Below are positions 34,343 through 47,169 of a stretch of DNA of 64,000 nucleotides, piece after piece (the first letter of the stretch is position 1; each line of letters starts with the position of its first letter). The stretch covers positions 13,579,557 through 13,643,556 of the forward strand of contig NC_092320.1 in NCBI RefSeq assembly GCF_036785885.1, given 5' to 3'. The DNA comes from Coffea arabica. Lineage: Eukaryota > Streptophyta > Magnoliopsida > Gentianales > Rubiaceae. The notes beneath the pieces were generated by a model. That model made no database searches and was not told the DNA's origin. It worked only from the letters and a program-made list of their open reading frames with translations. Both the position numbers and the translations under genes were made by a program.

Positions 34343-37300
34343 ATGGCATCATCCCCAATTTCAAGAACAACAACAATGGTATTCTCCTTAGGCATAAAGG
34401 GTCCCCAACAACATCACCCAGTCAGGACAGTTCACCTCTCTCCCTTCGCCAAGAAAACTTCACTTAGCCTCAGCTCTACTTGCAGCATTTCTGGGTTCAC
34501 CCCAGTTGTGCTTAACAGGCTCTCCACTGTTGCTTCCCCCTCCCAGATCAGTAATCCACAGTTCCTCACTATCGTCTGTGCTAAAGGCTATAAAATGAAA
34601 ACCCACAAGGTATTTTTTTTCTTTCCTTTTTTCTTGTTGAGCTTTAATTTTGTTGAATTGGTTTTTGTGAGCTGTATGAAAGGGTGTTTATATTCTCTGG
34701 GATTTTTAGGCTTCCGCGAAGCGGTTTCGGGTGTCTGGAAGTGGGAAGATTATGAGGAGGAGAGCTGGGAAGCAGCATTTGTTGGCAAAGAAGAATACTA
34801 AGAGAAAATTGAGACTCTCCAAGATGGTTTGCCTTCTTTTCTCAAGTTCCTCATGATGCAATTTGAGATCATTTCTAGTTCTTGTTTTATGTTTTACGGT
34901 TCTGTCTACTGTTTTGATCAATTAACTTGTGTAGAAGTGAATTCTAATTGGTTTATCTGATCACCTGTTGGAAACTTTAATCTTTAAATAATATAATTTT
35001 GGTGTACAGTGTATGTTTTTTTCCTTTGACCTCGTCCCAACTCTGTTGTATCAAGTTTTCAAATCATACATATCTTCATAGGAGAAATGCCGTGATTTAG
35101 ATACAGTAAGAAAGACAATGAAATCAAGTGTTTTTAATATTTTGTTGTAGCTCTTTTTTTATCACTGCCAAAACGATCAATGTTGTCCAAGTGTAAACTT
35201 AGCCTTGAACACCTATGGGGGCCAGCTAAGGGGCTCAATACTGGCCTTCGGATATTGATTTCTTCTTTTGGACTAGTTAGAATCAGCGATGTGCAAGTTT
35301 GAGCTTGTGTTTTGGTGATTTGGAAGGGATAGAAGAATTCTAAAGGTGCAGAGTGCCAAAACCAGGGGGAAACTTTATAGTAGAATGGTGAGCTTTTTCT
35401 TTGAGGAAGAGCTAAGTTTGCTTGGTTGATTGTGTAAACTGTCTAAGAGAGCAAAAGAAAGAGGTTTGTCCCTTCACACTATCCTGAGGTTAATATTAGA
35501 GTATGTCCTTTGAAAGCAATAGGTTGGTGGAAGGAGGAAAGTATATTGGCTAGTCATTACATGAGGTTGGGGCTTTACAAGGAGTCAGTGCTAATCTGTT
35601 TGGTTCCTGAAAGAGAACACTTTAAGAAAGTTCACTGAATCAAATGGATCCAAGAGAAGTAGTGAAAAAGGAAGAATAGCATAAAGAAACAAGGCATGGT
35701 ATCCCTGTATGCAAATGGGTTTTGATTTGATTGGGTTAAAGTTTGTTTGCTAATCCAGTTCACAGTTTCCTTCTGCCAATCTTAGCAATCAGAGTGACCA
35801 GGTAGCCTTCAGAACTTGCAAAAATATTGGAGGTCATGTTCTACTAGGAGACTAGCAATGATTGGATAAATATCGTGGAGAGCTCCTTTTAAGATTTCAG
35901 ATCTAAAAAGATGCTTAGCCACACTTAATTCCAATCTAAGTCCATGTAAGGTACAATAACATTACATCTTGGAGAAGTGACTGAAAGAAAGATGAAATTG
36001 TTGGATGGTGTAAAACAATTTTTTTTCCCCTAAAGTAAGTGATTTATGCTATGGGAAATTCTAAGAGTGCTGACTAAGGTTGTGCCCAATTAAGCCTGCT
36101 CCATGGTCACTCAAATTTTCTAGTCTCAAGCTACTTGAGTTTTGTTCACGGGCACAGTAATGCATGCTGTAAAAGCTAACTTCATCTTTACTGAGGCTTG
36201 ACTTGCTAAGACCTTTTTTTGCTTTCCCTTCCTGTGGCAAGTGGGTTACTTGCTCAAAAAGTGTGATGGAAATTTTTGAACGTGTTTTTTCTGAAACTTA
36301 ATTAACACTAGAGATTAGCTAATTTGAGCTTAAGGTACTATCTAGAGTTATATTTGGTGGGTGGGAACGTGCATAAGTGCTGCCTGAGATCTTATATTAA
36401 GGTCAGGCTTGTGCTGGCAAGTAAAGGACTTATTTGTCTTAATTAAACCTACTTAATCTATTTGCTATACGTTAGAAAGGAAAAAATGCCATTGCTTAAG
36501 ATCAATAAAAGAAAATTTGAACCATCACTGGTCATGGAAACACACAAAGAACGAAAGAAAGAAATGGCTGATGAAAACAAGAATTGAAGAAAGAAAATTG
36601 TTGTCTGTTTGTTATTCCCAATGCTTTGCACAATTAAGAGTACTGGAATTGGTCCATTGTCTTCTTTGGGGAACTCACTGCTATAGGAATTGGAGAAATC
36701 TTCCCTGATAAATGGACTTTAAGCTTTCTTACAGATTGTAATGTCCTTTTTGAAAGATTAAGTTTAAATTTGTGCAGAATGTGTCTTTGTGATGGTTAAT
36801 CAAAAGCACAATGCAAACTGCTTGAGCACTGTACCTAGAATTTTAAGTCTAACAAAAGGAACATTTAGACCAAGTTTAGGGTGTCATTTGGCTATTGAGG
36901 GACAAGTAAGAAGTATACCTTCATATACTTCACGTTGTTGCATGTTATTTTAACCCTATGGAGATTCATAAGTTGCTAAATGCTAATGTAATGAGGACAA
37001 TCTTGTACGGAAATCAAGAAATGGAACAAGACTTTACAGATAAATAACAAATAAAAAAATCGAGTGAAATGCTTAAGCATTTTTGGTAAGATTCAGAGTC
37101 TAATCAGATGTAGCACTTTGATTGAGTTCAGGGCTTCAACATCATATAGGTTTTAGAGGACAGATAGGTTTTAGAGTTCAAGGCTTCTTCGATATTTTAT
37201 GCTGTGCAGCCTGTAGTTGCTTTTGAAAAGAGGAAAGAAGCCTCTCATTAAGCAAACTCTAGTTAGCAAAATCAGAAACATGGAGATATATTAATGAAAC

Positions 37301-37471
37301 ATGACAAATCAGAAGTCCCTTCATCTACTAAACTGTTAGTCTCGAATCAACTCATTGGGCTTCTTCATCATACGCTTTTCATGCTTTATGCAGGTGCAAG
37401 TTGACCAGAGCGACTACAACAATGTAATTGGTGCTTTGCCTTATTTGAAAGTAAATCGCAAAGCGAACTAG
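34343..37471 (+). CDS. RPL35: Plastid 50S ribosomal protein bL35c, nuclear-encoded
   Basis: Three exons: 34343-34609, 34710-34826 and 37394-37471, giving 153 residues. All introns are GT-AG and phase 0. Residues 1 to about 85 are rich in Ser, Thr and Pro and lack acidic residues, as expected of a chloroplast transit peptide. The mature part begins near [15 protein letters not shown], the bL35 signature, followed by the very basic [21 protein letters not shown] block. The C-terminal exon supplies the [13 protein letters not shown] ending. bL35 binds 23S rRNA in the large ribosomal subunit; the plastid form is imported from the cytosol. An in-frame choice of a later ATG (34376) is possible, but the first one has the better context (accATGg). 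Intron 2 is unusually long (2567 bp) for so small a gene. Confidence 0.95.
34827..37393 (+). other. Long second intron of the L35 gene
   Basis: 2567 bp between the second and third coding exons. I find no further exon, RNA gene or complete transposon in it; short frames have no family features. Its length may come from old insertions that have lost their ends. Confidence 0.6.
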
Positions 37472-38115
37472 AGCTGATGCAGATGGGCACTGCAGCAGAT
37501 GCTGTGTTATTTTTTTTTGTACTGAAGCACGTCTTTTCTACGTAGAGGAAGTAAGCAATCCATTGTTTGCCCTTCCCTTCCATCTTAGTTTGTATTTTAT
37601 GGTCTAACCATCTACCTTATAAAAGAACTTCTGCTCGCTATTACTTTTGCAATGACTTTACACCATGAACTCACGTCTAGCAAAGTTTTTTCTTTTTTTT
37701 TTTTATTTATTAAAAAAAGACAAAAAAAATTTAGAAGCCACCTTGTGATGGTAAGTTTACCATTCCTGGTAACGACATTGACAAGAAGTATTAATCCGTT
37801 GGTAAATAGCTGCTGAATAGACAAAGTGGATCTTTTTCTTCTTCTTCTTTTTTTTTTTTTTTTTTTTTTTTCTGTTTCTTTGTTGAACTGTTTAAATGCT
37901 ATTTTCTGCTTTAGCAACGCTAAAACTCTGCTGATCCTGTTGCAGAGAACTCGTACAATCGCACTTACAATCCTATTAAGAGATTTAACATTCCTTTCGA
38001 GTTGATAAATCTTAAGGCCCTGATAATTGCAGATAGGATTAAGCTCCTTTTTCCGGGTCCTTATTTTGGTGGGAGTTACTGTACTTTCTCTTGTCCACTA
38101 GAAAGCTTGCTTTCT
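37472..38115. other. 3' end of the L35 gene and flank
   Basis: Holds the 3' untranslated region of L35 and two long T-rich tracts (about 37685-37703 and 37838-37871). The second tract, preceded by CTTCTT repeats, may be the A tail of a minus-strand retroposon, but no paired flanks were found. Confidence 0.4.
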
Positions 38116-38123
38116 GTCTCGAG

Positions 38124-39136
38124 TATATCTGGCAATTGGACGGGTTGTATTGGGTTTTTCATTTAAATGAGTTATACCTAATCCGTTCAACTTTAGATTG
38201 GGTTAATTTTGAGTCAGGTCATATTGGATTATCTCAAACCCATGACCAAAATATGACTCAATATATTAATTAATAGATTTTGTTACATAGACTCTCTCAA
38301 ATACATTTTTACATACAAAAAAAATTTCACACGCATAAACACATTTTCACATAAATAGACATATTTTCATACACTAAAACACTCACAAATACAAACACAC
38401 ATCCTCTTCTTAAGCTCTTTTGAAATTACACATACAAGCACACTAAAATACACACTATTACTTGGATGAACTCATTATTTTTTATACAAGCAAGGATTTT
38501 CAAATTGGGTATAGCTTTGGTCCAAACTATGAGACCGAAGCAACAATTTTTGGTCCAAATTGAATACAGCAACAATTTGCAGGGATTTTTAACTGGTCAG
38601 ATCTGGCTTCAGTATAGTCTAGGATGCATATTTGGGTGTCACCATGATGATTAAAGCAGTATGCCTGAAAGAATGTAAACAAAAAAAAAAAAAAAAAATC
38701 CAATTTCTAATATGATATGATATGATGTCTGCAATTATTACTTCGCAACAATTCACAATTTGCAAATACTACTGTGCTAATATGCATATATTATAAAAAA
38801 GCTCAAGCCACAGAATAGGATGCAACTATAGATAAGACTTGGACTAGTCTGCCGAATAAAACTTTGGCCAGGGGATGTTTTGCTTGATCCAACATTTGGC
38901 TTCATTACATAGTTGCTGGTCTTTTCTTATTTCTTGATTTTAATTTATTTATTTGTTTTTTTAACTTAAGTTGGGTAATGAGTGCCCAACACAAATACTC
39001 AAACCGTCCAAAATACACGTGAATTTTTATTACCCAACCCAAAATTGACCCAATACCCAACTTACCCAACCCAACCTCTCAAATTAGTGGGTGGTTTGGA
39101 TGGATTGCTGGGTGTTGGGCGAAATTGCCAGCTCTA
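38124..39136. mobile_element. Non-autonomous hAT element, 1013 bp
   Basis: The ends are TATATCTGGCAATT (38124-38137) and AATTGCCAGCTCTA (39123-39136), a 14-bp inverted pair with two mismatches. The flanks GTCTCGAG (38116-38123) and GTCTTGAG (39137-39144) are an 8-bp target-site duplication with one mismatch. Both fit hAT. The subterminal parts repeat TTGGGT / ACCCAA words (near 38140-38240 and 38970-39115). No transposase frame is present, so it depends on another copy. A 17-A run lies inside at about 38680-38697. Confidence 0.85.
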
Positions 39137-39186
39137 GTCTTGAGGTCAAGAAGCCTATGCTGTGTCCTTAACACTAACGCCTGATC

Positions 39187-39358
39187 CTGGTTTGTTTGGA
39201 TTGTGTTTTATTTGGAATATTTTTACTGTAGCACTTTTTGTGATGTGATGTGTGTAAGATAAAAAGATAATTGAGAAGATAAAAAGGTGTATTGGAAATT
39301 GTAATGATGATGTAAGCAGATAAAATTAGGGAAATAAAACACAATCCAAACAAACCAG
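39187..39358. mobile_element. 172-bp MITE with 27-bp perfect inverted ends
   Basis: Positions 39187-39213 and 39332-39358 are perfectly complementary over 27 bp (starting CTGGTTTGTTTGGATTG). The inner part has the TTTTTACTGTAGCACTTTTT motif and is non-coding. Same end core (GTTTGGATT) and inner motif as the interrupted element at 1572-2236. No clear target-site duplication was found beside the arms, so the superfamily is open. Confidence 0.8.
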
Positions 39359-40350
39359 AAGATGCTTTTTGAGACCAGGTTTATGATCCAGAGATAATGA
39401 GGTAAGCGGCATACTGTCATTGCACTTGGTAGAAATTTTTGTTCAACAATTACTACAATAGAAGATCACAGGTGCTTTCCCAATCTTCTACCAATAATGG
39501 TTGTGATGTTCTTGTCATTAAATTCAGCCATTGAGCATCATTTCAAAATGATTCTGCCAAATACTAGAGCCAAAGGGATGGATCTACCTAATCAGTTGTA
39601 CGACCGAATCATTGATGTTGTTCTAGATGGCAACGTCAAACAATAATGTTTGTTTTCTGCAAACAGGATGATAGCTCATTTAATTCTTCTTATGTGGGTT
39701 TTGGAGCATGGTGTAAAGAACTAGACGGGGGCACAAAAGGATGGTACATGAACCTGTGAAGAAAATTTTGGAAATATCCTACCATATTTGAGATTCATCC
39801 GACAAGGGAAATAGTTGAATTTTGCACCCAAAAAAAACTCTTTGATCAAGTTTTTAAGCTCTATGTTACGAGTTAAGATGTTAAACTTACCCTTCCTAGT
39901 TACTGCGTTGACTGCAGCTACTTTCCCTGATTTTATTCAACTACTGAATAATCAGGATTTGAATTCAATATCAAAAGAGATCTAAAATCCCTTTATCTAT
40001 AGATCATGAATTCAACCCTACCACCTTGCTGTTTTAAAAAAAAAAAATTTAATTGTGAGTTAGTGCACCTTTTTTAATTGTGTTAGTTTCTTATACAATC
40101 CAGCTGATTCTTCCTTCTTTTTAGGATAAAATAGTATAGGTCTTGGTAATTGTTTTAAAAAAAAATCAATATTGGTTTTTCCTTCTAGTTTGGATGGTGT
40201 GTTCAGTTCAATTAATTTGATTCTTGTGGTCGAAAATATCAAGAAAGGAAGACGTCAAAAAAAAAAAAAAAAAAAAAAAACAACCTCTGGTGACGATGTA
40301 GCAGAATTTCCAACTTCCTGAACTTGCAACCCTAGAGATGTCTATTTGGA
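39359..40350. other. Spacer with a dispersed repeat
   Basis: No gene seen. About 39740-39830 resembles about 41240-41341 (GAATCTGTGAAGAA-type word, TTTTGGAAATATCC, then TCATCCGACAAGGGAAA), so the two stretches share an origin. A 23-A run lies at about 40258-40280. Confidence 0.5.
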
Positions 40351-40351
40351 T

Positions 40352-40530
40352 TAGAGGTGGCAAATCAACCCATTTAACTAGATTTACCCATACCCGCCTA
40401 TGAATATATGGGTATGGGTATCTTAAATTTTTGTATATGGGTATAAATGGGTTACCCAATAATACCCATTTAATAAATGGGTATTATTGGGTAACCCATC
40501 AAACCCAATTAACCCATTTAAAATTCTCTT
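40352..40530. mobile_element. hAT-like element, left end only
   Basis: It starts TAGAGGTGGCAAATCAACCC, a common left end of plant hAT MITEs, and continues with repeated GGGTA / TACCC words to about 40530. A matching right end (TTTGCCACCTCTA type) was not found in the next 2 kb. Treat as a fragment. Confidence 0.45.
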
Positions 40531-42300
40531 CTCCCCAAGTCTCTTCTTTTCCCCTACCTTTTTTTTTTTTTCAAAATTTTCATTTTGTCATGATGTTAAC
40601 ATTATTATTATTATTATTATTTGTTGGTTTTATCTTATTATTTTATTTTTTCTTAGTTTGTTAACTTGCACATTTTTTAGCATTACCAATTTATGATAAA
40701 TTTTAGCCTATTTTCTTATCTTTATAAAATGAAAATTTAAATTTATATATGAAAAAAATGTTAGGGGTTCAAAATTTTTGGATTAAGTTTTTATATTAAT
40801 TTTTATAGTACTTAATTCAAATTTTGGATTGCTGCTTTCTGGAGTTTTGCTAAAAAAATCTATTATAACGATTTGATATATACAATATAAAAAATAATTA
40901 AGAGCTACGTAAAATTTTTTTTAAAGAAAAATGGTAATCCAAACAAACAAGGCAACCAACTTAAATTGGCAAACATTAATCCCCCTAATGACTGCATGTT
41001 TCGCCCTTGGTACAACAATTTAATGTCTTCTGTATATGTCATAACTGAGATGGATTATCTCATGTATTAATTTATAGGATTAGATCATTAGCATATTCTA
41101 GATGGCTCATGACACATATAATTCTTCTCACGTACATCAAACAAAATGTTCCCTGTACAGGCCATGACTCATTTTGCTCTTCTTATTTAATTAGAATTTA
41201 TTTTCTCACTCTTTGGCTATCCCCCAACGGTTACTCCAAAAGGATAATACAACGAATCTGTGAAGAATTTTTGGAAATATCCATTCATGGAGATCCTATA
41301 CCTTTTCAGCTTCATCCGACAAGGGAAAGAGTTAAATTTTCTTTTTTTCGGCTTCCTTCTTTTTTTCTTTTTTTTTTTTTTTATTTTAAATTTGGGCATA
41401 TATGGGAATTTGGATTTAGCAAAACACCACCGACTCCCAAATCCCAATCACCTCCTTGTTTGTTGCAAGGAATCTGGGACCACAATTTATCCACTTCTAC
41501 AATAGCTATATTCGCTGTCGTTTGGCAGGCGGCTATAACTTTGTTGGACCCGATTTTAGTAGATGGGCCGAATACCTGAACTGAATCCAAACCCGACAGA
41601 AGAGTCAATTTTTTTTTTTTGTTTTATATCATGAGATTCTTTTTGTTTTATTATACAATTCTAATTACACCGCAACCTCAGTTTTTGTCAAGAATAAAAA
41701 GAGTGATATGAAATAAATTGAGAAAATTTAATAAATTTACATTATGAGGATGCAGATTCTCGATAAAAAAATTAAAACCTCTTATTCCAGTCATTTTTTT
41801 AGTAATTTAAATTGAATGTATTTTGACAAATATTAAGGAGTTTTTTTTATTCAATTTCGTTTCAGTTCAACTATTAGAACAAGTAATAATGATAGCAAGA
41901 AATAGTAGTGCAACTCATCAGTTTTCACAGTATTTGTGAACACCTTCGATAGAGCAATAATAAATACAAAATCTAGATGAATTTTGTTAAAATTATTTAT
42001 AATTTCAGCTCTTAATTGAAAAAAAAAATGCAGTTCAAGAAATTTCAAAAGAAAAAGGATAAAAGAATGGTTGAGTTGGCAATAAATACTACTTTCACTT
42101 TTAGTAATTTTCTTGATCATGAGCATTTTGTGAATAATTTTTTATTTTCAATTTTTGCGAAATAATAATCAACTATTTTTTTCTTTTTCAATTTCTACAA
42201 AACATCGTAAATTCGGATTTGTAAACCATTAATTCGGATCTAACCCAGAAACCCGAGTACTCGAATCTGGTCGTCAACAACCTCGAAAAGTACCCATCCA
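40531..42300. other. AT-rich spacer upstream of the ASG1-like gene
   Basis: No gene recognised. Near 40945 an end word of the GTTTGGATT MITE family occurs in reverse (AATCCAAAC at 40937-40945), probably a remnant. The second copy of the dispersed repeat noted at 39740 lies at about 41240-41341. A 17-T run lies near 41367-41383. Confidence 0.5.
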
Positions 42301-42311
42301 ATAATTTAAGG

Positions 42312-42317
42312 CACGTG
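42312..42317. promoter_or_regulatory. G-box (CACGTG) upstream of the ASG1-like gene
   Basis: A palindromic CACGTG followed by TAC lies about 380 bp upstream of the start codon, just before a purine-rich leader. G-boxes bind bZIP and bHLH factors, including ABA- and light-response regulators. Function is inferred. Confidence 0.4.
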
Positions 42318-42474
42318 TACCCTTTTTACCAAAATTTAAAAAATTCCTTTTTCTGTCATTGTCTGCCCAAACCAAGGATCCAAAAGCAGCACAGGAAAAG
42401 GAAGAGAAAAGAAAGAAAGGAAAGAAAGGAAGGGAAAGAAAAATCTCCAAAAATATTTCTTCCCCTTCAAGTTC

Positions 42475-42482
42475 TAGGGTTT
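42475..42482 (-). promoter_or_regulatory. Telo-box in reverse (TAGGGTTT) in the ASG1-like leader
   Basis: TAGGGTTT, the complement of AAACCCTA, lies in the presumed leader about 210 bp before the start codon, beside GCCCTAA. Confidence 0.35.
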
Positions 42483-42693
42483 ATGCCCTAATTATCCTTC
42501 ACTTTTCTTTTCCTTTTCAGCTCAGTTCTAAAATCTCCAACTTCTTCGGCACTATCGTGATTTCTCCTTTATCCAATTCAACCAATATCCCTTTATGTTT
42601 TTTACCTGAATTCTTCAGTACCTGATAAATTTCCCTTTTCATCTTTTGAATGTATTTTTTTTTTCTTCTTTTTGGTTAGTTTCCTTTGTTTTG

Positions 42694-45600
42694 ATGGTTG
42701 AGTCGAAAATGAGGTCACGAACGATGTCGTTTGGTGCCGGGAATGATACGTCGGTGAAGTTGGAGATCGCGGCGGCGGAGGAGGTTGAGGCCGAGGAAGG
42801 TCACGGACGTCTAAGTAAACGATCTAGGTTGTCTCCGTCTACCTCATCATCGCCGCCATTCATTCAGGTAGTTCCTCTTTTTTTTTTTTTTTCAATTCAT
42901 AAGTATTAGTTCTAAGTTTTAAGTAATTATTCTGAATTAAATGAGAATATTTTTGGTGGCTTTAGGTCCAATTTCTTTTTAGAATTATATTTTATTTGAA
43001 TTGTTATTTTATCAGAGAATAGTTTAGAAAATCGGAAGGGAGGCTGAAAGAACTAGTGGTTTGTGCTGGATAAGCAAATAGATTGGGCTTGTGTAAACTT
43101 TTCTTTTTTATTAAATTTATCTTTGTTACATGCCGTAAGTTCAAATGTTACAGCTACCGAATAGTGAAACCCGCATATAAAGTAAAGCTGAGGAAAATGG
43201 ATATTTAGTAGTGTACAAGGATTAAGGATGACTTGATTAACTTTTTTTTTTTTGTATTGAATGTGAGCAATCTTATTTTGAAATTACCTGAATAAATTTG
43301 ATTCATAAAAGTATTAATGGAGGAGGTGTTCTTAAACTAGGTTCCAAAGGCAATTTTCCACTATTGTAGGAGAGATATTGGTGTTCATCTTTTAGGCATG
43401 AAAGGATGATTCTTTTCATTAAGATTCTTGGTTGGTCTGCGCTTGCAAGGCTGTGGTTTTCTGCATACATGGTAATCTACATGCTTGTTGTTTAATTTTT
43501 GTCATATGCAATTTAATACAACGTGTCAGTCTTCATAAGGCTTTTCGTAAGGATGCCCATCTTGTTTGGACCCAGTTTTAAGTGATACCAGAAGTCAATC
43601 ATTGCAATTATGGAACTTTCCTCGAGTAGTTGATTGCATGCATCCAATCTGGCAATTTTATAGTTGAGTTGAGGGACCAACTTGGATTTTGAATTTGGAG
43701 TATAGGTTAATAGAATTTTATGGCCAGCTACCTAGTTGTGTTGGAAGCCTGATGGGTTTGACTTGTTTTTTGTTTCAAGTTCTTCTGTGCCAACTTTGGT
43801 ATTTTATTCATTTTTTATATAATTATTTTTTTTTGGTTTTTTGCAACAGTGGAGCACAGCGAACAATGATTTTACTGCTACACCTTTGCAGTACAATCCG
43901 CTCAATGAACCTAGCCCTTTGGGTTTGCGGTTAAGGAAGAGTCCGTCTTTGCTGGATTTAATTCAAATGAGGCTATCCCAGAACAATGCTTCTCCTGTAG
44001 TGGCTCAATCTGGCAGTAGCACCAGTACAGCAAACAAGGACGCAAAAAACACAGCTGCTTCAATTGCAACTGATAAGATGAAGGCTTCGAATTTCGCTGC
44101 TTCTGTTATAAGGATTGGACGTTGGGAGGTATGTATCATGGTTTTTTTTTTTTTTTTTTTTAAAATATTTTTAATGCATGTCTTAAATGTTTGAACCATA
44201 TTTTTACCTTGTATCTGTTATGTGGTGGCAGTTTGTCGCTAGGCATGAAGGTGACTTGGTGGCAAAATGTTACTTTGCTAAGCACAAGCTTGTTTGGGAA
44301 GTTCTTGAAGCTGGGTTGAAGAGTAAAATAGAGATACAGTGGTCTGATATTATGGCTCTTAAAGCAAGTTTTCCTGATAATGGGCCTAGCACTTTGACTT
44401 TAGTGGTAAGATTTAATTCGAGTATGATGCCATATCTAAGCTTTCTATTTCATCTGGCTTAGTTTACCATTTATTTTTAGGTTATTTAACAGTATTTATG
44501 GTGTTTCAGCTTGCCCGGCAACCTCTGTTTTTCAGGGAGACCAACCCACAGCCCCGAAAGCACACTTTGTGGCAGGCAGCATCTGATTTTACTGATGGAC
44601 AGGCTAGTATACATAGGTAAATCATTAGACATCATCTTAGTACTGGGGTTATCTTTTTAAAGCAAAAATTGACATAACCATTTAGAGATGACTGTATGCA
44701 TAGTCATTATTACTGATTGAGTCTTGTGTTCAGATAAACCTCTACAAGTGTCTGATTTACTATTGTGTGTCTACAGCTTTTTGCGTTAGACTAATGTGAC
44801 TACTTTGGCTTAGCATATATAAGATTGGGAGTCTTGTTATTGTTCATTAGTTTCTTTTCTGTTGGCATCAGAGGGCATTTAGATCATAAGATGCGTTGCA
44901 TAATTCCATGGAAATTATTGCAGTTGTACACCATTTTGTCTGTTCTTTGATGAAGTTTTTTGAATTGTTACACCTTTCGAAGTTTATGCTTTTTGTTTGT
45001 AAAATTGTTCTTTCATAACAATTGAAGACTTGAACCAGTTAAAGGAGATGATTGTTTTTTACTTGATTGATTTTACTGAAACTGGAAAAGAGACCACTAT
45101 TTCAAGCTTATACTCTTGAATGGATATGCCCTTGGTGCACAACAATGTTTATCACTAGGCTTACAACTGGATACTTATCTGTTGCTGACTTTTGTTATAT
45201 TCGTGTGCATGGAAAGATTTTCTGTTGAGTTTTCTTTTCCATTTGCAACCATATTTGTCAAAAGCTGAATGGCTGTCAATATTGAAGGCCTTTACATGAT
45301 TTGAACAGGCAACATATTCTGCAATGCCCTCCAGGTGTGTTAAACAAGCATTTTGAAAAGCTGATTCAGTGTGATACACGACTTAACATGTTGAGCCAAC
45401 AGCCTGAGATAGTTATGGACGAACCCTACTTTGATACGCAAGCTTCTGCTGTAGAAAATCCAGATGAATTTAAATCTAGTCAACTCCGGACTGGTGAAGG
45501 ATCCTCTGTTTCAAGCTTTCCTGATGTAGCATCACCATCCATCTCAGATTTGTCATCATTGAATTTCGATACCTGGGATTCAGCCACTACGGGCTCAGCC

Positions 45601-46101
45601 AAAGAAGCCCCTTCGCCAAGCTCAGGTATCTCTTCTTCATGTTTGTGTGAATTTGTTAAGTGGAAATCAGTTACTGATTGAGATGGTCACATTTGAATCT
45701 TTTGGCAAAAGAAGTTCCTGTTCCTCACATATTTGTTTTTTTGTTTATATTAAGTACTGGACATCTTGTTTTGGGAATGATTAAAGAGTATATTGAGACT
45801 TATGACTTGAAGCTTATAGAGTTACTCGGCTGCTATCATTTTTCTTTGTTCATTTTTTACTTGAAGTTCATATGCGGAACTGTTGAAGAGTTGTAGGATC
45901 CTCCTATGTTAGCAGCCATGGGGTCTGTTAGTTGGGATGGTCTTTTCTCTTGCTTTTTGTTTTCATCCTTGATGCAGCTTCTTTTTTAGTGGTTGGTTGT
46001 GATTTTCTTCTTTTAGCTCGAAGATCTCGGTTGCTCAAGCCTTTGTACTTGCACCATGTATAGGATTTTACTGATTGCTGAATTTCATTGCCCTAGTAGT
46101 T

Positions 46102-46151
<50 letters not shown>

Positions 46152-47169
46152 GATTGATTAGAGTATTGTAGACGTACTTTGAAATGTTTCGTATCTATTT
46201 AGAGTTGCTGTTCTCGAGTTTCATTCAATTGTACCGTTAGATTTCCTTAACTTCCCCAGTACAGAGCTTCACTTCTATAAAATTACAAGTATATCCTTTG
46301 CCTTATTGTCATTATTGTCAACTACCTTGATAGAAGCCAGCACTGAGTGAAGTTCCTGCATATGTAAATATAAGTATCTGTAAAAATTTTAGAGTAAGGT
46401 ATGGTGAATTGCAGAGATGACCAGAAAAAAAAAAATTTCTCCTGCTTCTGCATCTTCCTTCTCAAACCTCTTTACTGGCTAGTTAGCTAAGTTCCAATCT
46501 TTTTTCTGGAGATTTTGTTGATATTAGATAAATCTGAATTATACTGTATTTTTTGGTTTTTTTGATCTGTCACTCACCGTCTTGTGCTTATTGATAGTTA
46601 TGGATGCAAATGCAATTGAAGGGAATGGTAACTATTATCTATCTGATTCCCAAGGGCTGAAAAACTTGAAAGTGCCGGGGCTTCATCCTTCTATGTCTAT
46701 GACTGATCTTGTGAGTCACATTGGACAACATATTTCAGAACAAGTGACCTCTGGAAGTATTCCTTCGGAAAAGGCATCAGAGTGTCAGAACATTTTTGAG
46801 AACATTGCACAGATTATGCTTAGTGACACCCAGAATGTAGCAGCTTCAGATGAGAAACTCATGAAAAAGGTCAATTCGCTTTGCTGTCTTCTGCAGGATC
46901 CAACAGTAGCTTCCAGTGCACATGTTGAGGGAGAAAATCACTCCGAAGGACCCTTCGCTGGGAGAGATGCTGAATTGAACTACCCTAGTGACTTTATGTT
47001 TGAGATGAAGGCTCACGATAACGTAGTGAGCTCAGTGGATCCCAAGCAGACTCCAGGTATCCCAAGAAGAGACTCACTTGGAGACCTTCTACTTAATCTG
47101 CCTCGTATTGCATCTTTTCCGAATTTTTTGTTCAACATTGCAGAAGCTGATGAAAGCAAATATAGATGA
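42694..47169 (+). CDS. ASG1: ASG1-like (ALTERED SEED GERMINATION 1) nuclear protein
   Basis: Six exons: 42694-42867, 43850-44128, 44232-44405, 44510-44616, 45309-45625 and 46598-47169, giving 540 residues. All introns are GT-AG and the frame closes. The first 58 residues are acidic then basic (LSKRSRLSPSTSSS, a possible nuclear signal). The conserved core is about 82-265: LGLRLRKSPSLLDLIQMRLS, then IRIGRWEFVARHEGDLVAKCYFAKHKLVWEV, then IQWSDIMALKA. The middle is Ser-rich and the end has PGIPRRDSLGDLLLNLPRI. This layout is that of Arabidopsis ASG1 (At2g24100) and its paralogue; a mutant was reported in a seed-germination screen, and the molecular role is not established. The family is sometimes labelled a DNA helicase, but no helicase motifs are visible. 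The start at ATGGTTGAG is preferred; an upstream in-frame ATG at 42646 probably lies in a leader intron (TTGGTTAG acceptor). Confidence 0.85.
46104..46149. repeat. (TC)23 microsatellite in ASG1-like intron 5
   Basis: A pure TC tract of about 46 bp lies in the last intron, roughly 450 bp before the final exon. Probably length-variable. Confidence 0.85.

Noticed and set aside
41109-41608. Open frames on both strands in the spacer (156 and 75 codons)
   Set aside because: Made largely of homopolymer runs and repeat sequence, no family residues, no splice context.
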